Source of the DNA: Arion vulgaris
Lineage: Eukaryota > Mollusca > Gastropoda > Stylommatophora > Arionidae
Assembly: GCA_020796225.1 (NCBI GenBank)
Contig: CM036758.1
Span: 29,399,099 to 29,463,098 of the forward strand
Reading direction: 5' to 3'
DNA: 64,000 nucleotides
Both the position numbers and the translations under genes were made by a program. Numbering within the stretch: the first letter of the stretch is position 1; every line of letters starts with the position of its first letter. The notes beneath the pieces are model-generated. The model did not search any database. It saw only the letters and a list, made by a program, of their open reading frames with translations, and had not been told where the DNA came from. Below are positions 54,903-64,000 of this stretch, piece by piece.

Positions 54903-56236
54903 CGAGGGTGCATTGAAAAGTAATGCCTCCAAGTCCATATTTTTGTTAATAGTGTTCAGAGGCAAATGCCACCGATATCAGAATAAAGTATATATAAGTG
55001 TGTTTTCAGAACAGTAAGTGTCAAGTGTCTGGAATGTTGCGCATGCGCACAACATTATCCAAGATGGCGTCATACATGGAAATTCGGTTGAAGCAAAGAG
55101 CTGTGATTGAATTCTTGACGGCCGAAGGTTGTGTTCCCATCGACATGCATCGGAGAATGAGAGCGGTATATGGTGACGCCTGTGTGGATGTGAGTACTGT
55201 TAGGAGGTGGGCAAGGACTGTTAAAGGCGACAATCCAGCGACGATGACCTTGTATGATCAGGCTCGCAGCGGACGACCAATTACAACAGTGGATGAACAA
55301 CACCAAGCTCGCGTGGACGAACTGATTCATGTCAATCGCCGCATCAAGCAAAAGATGTCGCTACAATGCTTGAAATTTCGACTGAACGAGTACATCACAT
55401 TATTCATGTATTGCTAGGGGATACGAACGTTTGTGCAAGATGGGTCCCTCGTATGCTGACACCGGAAATGAAACATCGCCGACATCAGGCGTGTCAGGAA
55501 CACCTGATGCGATATGAACGAGAAGGCGATGACTTTATCTGCCGAATTGTCACTGACGATGAGTCATGGGTACATCATTACGACCCTGAAAACAAGCGCC
55601 AGCCTATGGAATACAGGCACAAAAACTCACCCACCCCAAAAATTTCAAAACTGTCGCGTCAGCGGAAAAAGTTTTGATTACCATTTTTTAGGACTGCCAG
55701 GGCGTAATCCACACAGAATTTTTGGAACGCGGCAATACTGTCAATTCTGATCGGTATGTGAAAACGACGAAGAAACTACAGGCAAGACTGCTACGTGTTC
55801 GTCCTGGAAAACACGCAGTCCTTCAACATGACAATGCTCGTCCACACCAGTAGACAAACAGCGGCAGCATTAGAGCGTCTCAATTTTGACGACATTTTAG
55901 CGCACCCCCTATAGCCCTATTTGGCACTTGTGACTTTTTCCTGTTCCCAAAGCTCAAGGAACATCTCAGGGGAAACAGATATGCTTCTGACGAGGATGTG
56001 GCAGCAGATGTGCGTACCTGACTTCGTGAAAAATCATCAGATTTTTTTCTTCGACGGGATGCAACAACTAGTTCGACGTTGGCGTGTGTGTGGAACGTGG
56101 AGGTGACTATGTCGAAAAATAATGACTCTATTGGTAGTGGACATCTCAAGCTTTCTGAAAATGTATGTTTCATTTGTAAATTATGTATATTAACAAAGTT
56201 ATGGACTTGGAGGCATTACTTTTCAATACGTCCTCG
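54903..56236 (+). mobile_element. Mariner element, near full length
   Basis: A 1334-bp element between TA dinucleotides (54901-54902 and 56237-56238). Terminal inverted repeats of about 37 bp begin CGAGGGTGCATTGAAAAGTA at the left and CGAGGACGTATTGAAAAGTA at the right (inverted), differing at a few positions. Length, TIRs and TA target are typical of mariner. The internal gene is broken, so it could move only with a transposase from elsewhere. Confidence 0.93.
55064..56122 (+). pseudogene. Mariner transposase, frameshifted
   Basis: The start is chosen at aagATGgcg (55064), giving MASYMEIRLKQRAVIEFLTA. The helix-turn-helix part continues through STVRRWARTV and DQARSGRPITT. A frameshift near 55370-55400 moves to the next frame, where the linker WVPRMLTPEMK and IVTDDESWVHHYDPENKR (first catalytic Asp) lie. 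Further breaks come at about 55670, at 55850 (after LQHDNARPH, second Asp) and at 55910 (third-Asp region). The C-terminus FFFDGMQQLVRRW ends at taa 56120-56122. At least four breaks make it dead. Confidence 0.9.
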
Positions 56237-56375
56237 TATATATATTGGTGATCAATACTATCATTACTTGTATCAAAAATCGTGTGATAAAATTTCCAGA
56301 CAGGAATGATAAGATACAAAAGAAGATGGAAACAAACTTAATATTCCGAATTATTATCCTTACATTTCTTCGATT

Positions 56376-57073
56376 GCTACCTAATTATAATTTACAGTTC
56401 CTGTTTATTACTTAATTATAATTTTACAGTTCATGTTTATTACTTAATTATAATTTTACAGTTCACTGTTTATTACTTAATTATAATTTTACAGTTCTCT
56501 GTTTATTACTTAATTATAATTTTACAGTTCTCTGTTTATTACTTAATTATAATTTTACAGTTCACTAATTGTTACTTAATTATAATTTACAGTTCATGAT
56601 TGTTACTTAATTATAATTTTACAGTTCACTGTTGATTACTTAATTATAATTTTACAGTTCTCTGTTTATTACTTAATTATAATTTTACAGTTCACTGTTT
56701 GTTACTTAATTATAATTTTACAGTTCACTGATTGTTACTTAATTATAATTTTACAGTTCACTGTTTATTACTTAATTATAATTTTACAGTTCTCTGTTTA
56801 TTACTTAATTATAATTTTACAGTTCTCTGTTTGTTACTTAATTATAATTTTACAGTTCACTGTTTGTTACTTAATTATAATTTTACAGTTCACTGTTTGT
56901 TACTTAATTATAATTTTACAGTTCTCTGTTTGTTACTTAATTATAATTTTACAGTTCTCTGTTTGTTACTTAATTATAATTTTACGGTTCACTGTTTGTT
57001 ACTTAATTATAATTTTACAGTTCACTGATTGTTACTCAATTATAATTTTACAGTTCTCTGTTTGCTACTTAAT
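56376..57073. repeat. 33-bp minisatellite
   Basis: About 21 copies of tacttaattataattttaca plus gttcactgtttat; period 33 at 56472 and 56505. Variants are cact/ctct and ttat/ttgt. The unit contains the AT palindrome ttaattataa. Confidence 0.94.
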
Positions 57074-57420
57074 GATAGTAACTACTATTCACCGATTGTT
57101 ACTTGATTGTAACACTTACATTTCTAGAGCATCTTGATTACATTTACAGTTCATTACACCATGCACAAGAAGTCTCTTCATAATTCTATGAACAGAAATG
57201 TATATTATATCATCAAAGAACAATGCTACGACGATACAGTGGATACAAAGTAAGCGGTCGTTCACACAAAAGAAAGATGAATCTCAGAAATAGCATAGGT
57301 GGTGTGAAATATTATTTATGACGCGCACACAAATTCCATTCTTGAAGTCGCAACGTATCCTGACACTGTAAGACAAAACAGGATTAGAGATCAGAAAAAG
57401 AACTTAATGCACCAAATTTC
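57074..57420. other. No recognisable feature
   Basis: The phrase gacactgtaagacaaaacag followed by gattagaga (57361-57395) resembles the edge of SINE-C at 9280-9300; too short to call. Nothing else is seen. Confidence 0.4.
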
Positions 57421-59276
57421 TGTATTTTAATGTTTAGTGAATGTAAGGAACTTGTGTATTTCAATGTTTAGTGAATGTAAGGAACTTGTGTATTTTAATG
57501 TTTAGTGAATGTAAGGAACTTGTGTATTTTAATGTTTAGTGAATGTAAGGAACTTGTGTATTTCAATGTTTAGTGAATGTAAGGAACTTGTGTATTTTAA
57601 TGTTTAGTGAATGTAAGGAACTTGTGTATTTTAATGTTTAGTGAATGTAAGGAACTTGTGTATTTCAATGTTTAGTGAATGTAAGGAACTTGTGTATTTC
57701 AATGTTTAGTGAATGTAAGGAACTTGTGTATTTCAATGTTTAGTGAATGTAAGGAACTTGTGTATTTCAATGTTTAGTGAATGTAAGGAACTTGTGTATT
57801 TCAATGTTTAGTGAATGTAAGGAACTTGTGTATTTCAATGTTTAGTGAATGTAAGGAACTTGTGTATTTCAATGTTTAGTGAATGTAAGGAACTTGTGTA
57901 TTTTAATGTTTAGTGAATGTAAGGAACTTGTGTATTTCAATGTTTAGTGAATGTAAGGAACTTGTGTATTTCAATGTTTAGTGAATGTAAGGAACTTGTG
58001 TATTTCAATGTTTAGTGAATGTAAGGAACTTGTGTATTTCAATGTTTAGTGAATGTAAGGAACTTGTGTATTTCAATGTTTAGTGAATGTAAGGAACTTG
58101 TGTATTTCAATGTTTAGTGAATGTAAGAACTTGTGTATTTCAATGTTTAGTGAATGTAAGGAACTTGTGTATTTCAATGTTTAGTGAATGTAAGGAACTT
58201 GTGTATTTCAATGTTTAGTGAATGTAAGGAACTTGTGTATTTCAATGTTTAGTGAATGTAAGGAACTTGTGTATTTCAATGTTTAGTGAATGTAAGGAAC
58301 TTGTGTATTTCAATGTTTAGTGAATGTAAGGAACTTGTGTATTTCAATGTTTAGTGAATGTAAGGAACTTGTGTATTTCAATGTTTAGTGAATGTAAGGA
58401 ACTTGTGTATTTCAATGTTTAGTGAATGTAAGGAACTTGTGTATTTCAATGTTTAGTGAATGTAAGGAACTTGTGTATTTTAATGTTTAGTGAATGTAAG
58501 GAACTTGTGTATTTCAATGTTTAGTGAATGAAGAGAACTGTGTATTTCAATGTTTAGTGAATGTAAGGAACTTGTGTATTTCAATGTTTAGTGAATGTAA
58601 GGAACTTGTGTATTTCAATGTTTAGTGAATGAAAGGGAATTTGTGTATTTTAATGTTTAGTGAATGTAAGGAACTTGTGTATTTCAATGTTTAGTGAATG
58701 TAAGGAACTTGTGTATTTCAATGTTTAGTGAATGTAAGGAACTTGTGTATTTTAATGTTTAGTGAATGTAAGGAACTTGTGTATTTCAATGTTTAGTGAA
58801 TGTAAGGAACTTGTGTATTTCAATGTTTAGTGAATGTAAGGAACTTGTGTATTTCAATGTTTAGTGAATGTAAGGAACTTGTGTATTTCAATGTTTAGTG
58901 AATGTAAGGAACTTGTGTATTTCAATGTTTAGTGAATGTAAGAACTTGTGATTTCAATGTTTAGTGAATGTAAGGAACTTTTTATTTAAAATGTTTAGTG
59001 AATGTAAGAACTTGTTATTTCAATGTTTAGTGAATGTAAGAACTTGTGTATTTCAATGTTTAGTGAATGTAAGGAACTTGTGTATTTCAATGTTTAGTGA
59101 ATGTAAGGAACTTGTGTATTTCAATGTTTAGTGAATGTAAGGAACTTGTGTATTTCAATGTTTAGTGAATGTAAGGAACTTGTGTATTTCAATATTTAGT
59201 GAATGTAAGGAACTTGTGTATTTTAATGTTTTAGTGAATGTAACATACTTCTGTATGTTAATGTTTAGTGAATGTA
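57421..59276. repeat. 34-bp satellite
   Basis: About 55 copies of gtgtatttcaatgtttagtg plus aatgtaaggaactt; period 34 at 57781 and 57815. Very homogeneous except for a patch at 58530-58650 and another at 58930-59045 with single-base losses. The ttttaatg variant is frequent at the left end. Confidence 0.96.
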
Positions 59277-59774
59277 ACAACCTTGTGTATTTTAAAGAAA
59301 GACGTATAATGTGTATTATCAACCTTAAGCTCAACATTCTCATCATATTAGCTTCATAGCTTCTGCACTAGTTCGAGCGGTTTACCAATGTTCAATCAAG
59401 TGTAAACAGTCATCGTACTAAACATGTATATCTAAAAGAGAATAACTGCATACAATTGGAAACAATTTTCTCTTCACTATTCACCATATTGTGCTCCATT
59501 TAATATCTACTATCAGACAGAAGGTCAAATTAACAGTAATTATTCTCCCCTTTCATGCGAAAAATGTAAACTGAGCTATCATATTAACAAAGAGAAATTA
59601 GAATTGATTGGCTGCAATGTAAGTGATATGAAGTAAATTACTATCACGCAAATTGTCATGCTATAGATAGGGACTACGAAATAATGTTGTCAAAATAAAA
59701 ATAACGATCACGAAACATGACATTGTGTGTCATATATTGGATGAATGTGCCCTATAACAGGTTACATGTACTAT
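59277..59774. other. No recognisable feature
   Basis: AT-rich sequence; nothing supported. Confidence 0.4.
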
Positions 59775-62700
59775 ATTATAGATGACAGGTACGATATAAT
59801 AAATGAAAGGTATCATAATATACGTTACATATAATAGATGACAGGTACCATATAATAGATGACAGTTACCATATAATAGATGACAGGTATCATAAAGATG
59901 ACATATATAATAGATGAAGGTACCATATAATAGATGAAGTTCCATATAATAGAGTATATCATATAATAGATGAAGTTACATATAATAGATGACAGTTACA
60001 TATAATAGATGACAGGTACATATAATGAATGACAGGTACCATATAATAGATGAAGGTATGATATAATAAATGAAAGGTATCATATAATAGATGAAGGTAT
60101 CATATAATAGATGACAGGTACATATAATAGATGACAGGTACCATATAATAGATGAAGGTACCATATAATAGATGACAGGTACCATATATAGATGAAAGTT
60201 ACCATAATAAGGTATGATAATAGATGAAGTTACATATAATAGATGACAGGTATGATATAATAAGATGAAAGGTATCATATAATAGATGACAGGTACGATA
60301 TAATAGATGAAAGGTATCATATAATAGATGAAAGGTTACATATAATAGATGAAGGTATCCATAAATAGATGAAGGTACTATAAAATGATGAAGGTACATA
60401 TAATAGATGAAGTTACCATATAAGTAGATGAAGGTATCATATAATAGATGAAAGGTACCATATAATAGATGACAGGTATCATATAATAGATGAAAGGTAT
60501 CATATAATAGATGAAAGGTACCATATAATGAATGAAAGGTACCATAATAAGTAGATGAAAGGTATCATATAATAGATGAAAGGTACCATATAATGAGATG
60601 AAGGTACATATAATAGATGACAGGTATCATATAATAGATGACAGGTACCATATAATAGATGACAGGTATCATATAATAGATGAAGGTACATATAATAGAT
60701 GAAAGGTATCATATAATAGCAGTACATAATAGATGAAGGTACCATAAATGGATGAAAGGTACCATATAATAGAATGACAGGTACCATATAATAGATGAAG
60801 TTACCATATAATAGATGAAGGTATGATATAATAAATGAAAGGTATATATAATAGATGACAAGTTACCATGATAATAATGAAGTTACATATAATAGATGAA
60901 GTAATAAATAGATGAAATACCATAAAATATATGACAAGGTTACCATATAATAGATGAAAGGTATCATATAATAGATGAAAGGTATGATATAATGATGAAA
61001 GGTACATATAATGATGACAGGTACATAAATAGATGAAGGTACATATAATGGATGAAAGTAATATATAATAGATGACAGGTATCATAAATAGGATGACAGG
61101 TATCTATAATAGATGACAGGTACCAATAATGATACAATACCAAGAAGATGATAGGTAATAAATAGATGAATGGTACATGTAATAGATGAAGGTATCATAA
61201 TGATGACATTACCATATAATAGATGACAGTACCATAAAATAGTTACAGGTACCTATAATAGATGAAAAGACCTATTTATGACAGGTATCATATAATAGAT
61301 GACAGGTATCATATATTTAGATGACAGGTATCATATAATAGATGAAGTACCAAACACAGATGACTGTTATATAAAGCATCAAAGGTATCATAATGATGAC
61401 AGGATCATATAATAGTGACAGGTATCTATAATGATGAAAGGTACCATATAATAGATGACAGGTATCTTCATGATGAAAGGTTATATATAGATGAAAGGTA
61501 CCATCATACATGATGACATATCATATAATAGATGAAAGTATCATTAATGACGCTATCATATAATAGATGACAGGTATCATATAATAGATGAAGGTAATCC
61601 TTTAGATGAACAGAATCCGACATAGATGAGGATCATATAATAGATGCAAAGGTATAGACATGATGCAGGTACTAAATAGATGTACGTCATATAATAGATG
61701 AAAGGTATGATATAATATGAAGGATCATATAATACGATGAAAGGTATCTCATAATGATGAAAGGTACCATTATAGATGAAAGGCCATATATAGATGAAAG
61801 GTACATATAATGAATGACGGACATATAGTAGATGATTACCAATATTAAAGGTATCATATATGATGAAGATGATATAATGGATAGGTATCACTATAATAGA
61901 TGACAGGTATCATATATTGAAAGGTATCATATAATGATGAAAGGTACCATAATAGATGAAAGGTACCATATATAGCTGACAGGTACCATATAATAGATGA
62001 AGGTGATATATTAGATGAAAGGTACCATTAGCAGATGACAGGTACCATAAAATAGATGAAAGGTATCATATAATAGATGACAGGTATCATATAATAGATG
62101 ACAGGTATCATATAATAGATGAAAGGTATCATATAATAGATGAAAGGTATCATATAATAGATGACAGGTATCATATAATAGATGAAAGGTATCATATAAT
62201 AGATGACAGGTACCATAAAATAGATGACAGGTACCATATAATAGATGAAAGGTATGATATAATGAATGAAAGGTATCATATAATAGATGAAAGGTATCAT
62301 ATAATAGATGAAAGGTACCATATAATAGATGAAAGGTACCATATAATAGATGAAAGGTACCATATAATGAATGAACGGTACCATATAGTAGATGAAAGGT
62401 ACCATATAATAGATGAAAGGTATCATATAATAGATGAAAGGTATGATATAATGGATGAAAGGTATCATATAATAGATGAAAGGTACCATATAGTAGATGA
62501 AAGGTATCATATAATAGATGAAAGGTATCATATAATAGATGAAAGGTATCATATAATAGATGAAAGGTATGATATAATGGATGAAAGGTATCATATAATA
62601 GATGAAAGGTACCATATAGTAGATGAAAGGTATCATATAATAGATGAAAGGTACCATATAATAGATGAAAGGAATCATATAATAGATGAAAGGTATCATA

Positions 62701-63303
62701 TAATAGATGAAAGGTACCATATAATAGATGAAAAAGTACCAAATAATAGATGAAAGGAGATATAATAGATGAAAGGTACATATAATAGATGAAAGGTATC
62801 ATATAATAGATGAAAGGTACCATATAATAGATGAAAGGTACCATATAATAGATGAAAGGTACGATATAATAGATGAAAGGTACCATATAATAGATGAAAG
62901 GTATCATATAATAGATGAAAGGTACCATATAATGGATGAAAGGTACCATATAATGAATGAGAGGTACCATATAATGAATGAGAGGTACCATATAATGAAT
63001 GAAAGGTATGATATAATGAATGAAAGGTATGATATAATGAATGAAAGGTATGATATAATGAATGAAAGGTATGATATAATTGATGGAAAACACCCTACAA
63101 TATATGAAAGTTACCATATAATAGATGAAAGGTATGATATAATAGATGAAAGGTATGATATAATTGATGAAAGGTATGATATAATTGATGGAAGGTACGA
63201 TATAATAGATGAAAGGTATGATATAATGGATGTAAAGTAATATCTAATGAATGAAACGTACCCTAAAATGGATGACATGTTTTCTATATTAGATGGAAGG
63301 TAC
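59775..63303. repeat. 21-bp satellite, 3.5 kb
   Basis: Roughly 165-170 copies of agatgaaaggtatcatataa plus t. Quality differs sharply: 59775-62010 is full of one- to four-base losses, 62030-63060 is almost regular. Variants are gaaagg/gacagg, tatc/tacc/tatg and atag/atga. Seven codons per unit keep frames open on both strands (368 codons minus, 163 plus), which are artefacts. Confidence 0.96.
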
Positions 63304-63374
63304 CTATACAACCAGGAAGGATAGGTGAAAATTAGGAGAATGGTACATGTTTTGTATGTACATTTCTTACCATC

Positions 63375-63600
63375 TAATTATCTATGCCATCTAACCGTCT
63401 TTCTTCGGGGTCTTCCTTTCGCCTTCTTCCCTGATGTTCTGTTATAGAAGACCCTGTATACTGTAGTTTAGATGCATTCTTATTAAGTGACCAAAACCCC
63501 AGCATTCTTGTTTCTCAACGCAATTCAAGGTAAGGTTATGCGCCAACTTTCTTTCTTATGCTGATGTTGGTAACTCTTGTCTTTTCTGGTGTTGTTGGTA
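63375..63600 (-). pseudogene. LINE-B fragment
   Basis: The minus strand reads ACCAACAACACCAGAAAAGA, ACCAACATCAGCATAAGAAA, GAAAGTTGGCGCA, then AATAAGAATGCATCTAAACT and AGGAAGACCCCGAAG, colinear with 37708-37900. Frames are broken and its 5' part is cut off by LINE-A. Confidence 0.8.
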
Positions 63601-64000
63601 ATAGCCGTCCATCGCAAGCGATGATGACAACAATCTCAGACGTGTACTGTTGCACCTCTCTGGTGTGTGCGAGGTGACTGTAGAGTCCAATCCTAGAACA
63701 GAATCCACAGGTGGGGCATACATGATCAAGGTTAGACATGTGCGTGTTGTGTGCTCTGTCTTTCGCGCTGCTCGTTTTCTCTGTGACTCAACAATACGAT
63801 GATTCTCCGCTATTCGGGTTCCTCTTTGTTGTTACAGCGCCACATTTGGCGATCTTGCGCAAGGGGTTCCCAGCACGTATTGTCTATATCGAAGCATTTC
63901 AGAGACACTTTAAGAGTGTCTTTAAAGCGTTTTCTGTCCACCAGCTAAACGTCTGCCCCTTCAAGCTCGCCATACATCAACTGTTTTGGGATGCGTTTAT
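63601..64000 (-). mobile_element. LINE-A 3' end, second copy
   Basis: Matches 38270-38681 on the minus strand and continues beyond the window. The zinc finger is damaged: CPTCGFCSRIGLYSHL lacks two residues after the second Cys, and a further shift follows. The 3' terminus is at the same base (hairpin catcgc-tt-gcgatg, gacggcta), which fixes the family's end. It meets LINE-B in the same orientation. Confidence 0.87.

Noticed and set aside
62011..63117. 368-codon frame on the minus strand of the 21-bp array
   Set aside because: A 7-residue periodic artefact of the array; the plus strand is equally open.

Overview
The window looks like a gene-poor, repeat-saturated piece of an animal nuclear genome. 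No host protein gene, functional tRNA or rRNA is recognisable. The evidence for an animal is the mix of parts: several non-LTR retrotransposon (LINE) 3' ends, tRNA-type SINE-like repeats with (GAA)n tails, a mariner transposon with TA target duplications, a hAT-like MITE, and many minisatellites. A lophotrochozoan, possibly a mollusc, is my best guess from the character of the repeats; nothing here proves it. By my estimate almost half of the 64 kb lies in about two dozen tandem arrays with unit lengths of 18 to 90 bp.

Layout. 1-13 kb: a 37-bp array, CT-rich tracts, small arrays of 34, 57, ~53, ~54, 24 and 71 bp, degraded LINE copies, a hAT-like MITE, and the first SINEs. 13.7-17.5 kb: a 90-bp satellite with higher-order structure that ends in a 44-bp derivative and then a SINE insertion. 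18.8-20.7 kb: an RNase H fragment of a LINE and a rearranged, fold-back mariner. 21.4-27.8 kb: 28-bp, 18-bp, 34-bp and 31-bp arrays, LINE tails and SINEs. 28.3-32.7 kb: a 29-bp array (about 70 copies) and a 49-bp array (about 34 copies) separated by a SINE inside a SINE. 34.5-39.6 kb: the densest transposon nest, with LINEs on both strands, one LINE inserted in another with readable target-site duplications, and a SINE inside a SINE. 39.6-52 kb: a 35-bp array, a 70-bp array, the dominant 8.4-kb 33-bp array, an internally amplified SINE and two more arrays. 52.5-56.2 kb: a SINE-like repeat, LINE fragments, a 34-bp array and a nearly full-length dead mariner. 56.4-63.3 kb: arrays of 33, 34 and 21 bp. 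63.4-64 kb: two LINE families joined on the minus strand, running off the window.

Family names used here are local labels. SINE-A and SINE-B are related (GAA)n-tailed families; SINE-C and SINE-D have tRNA-like parts. LINE-A ends in a C2H2 finger and a 3' hairpin. LINE-B ends in (GAA)n. LINE-C ends in ATGATG. LINE-D is the RT copy at 36 kb and belongs to the same lineage as LINE-B. LINE-E carries an RNase H domain.

The most interesting structure is relational. Tandem arrays repeatedly start or stop within a few tens of bases of SINE-A copies. Some arrays appear to be amplified pieces of SINEs or LINE 3' ends. Eight arrays of unrelated sequence share a 33-35 bp unit. A 3' hairpin is kept by compensatory base changes between LINE-A and a minisatellite.
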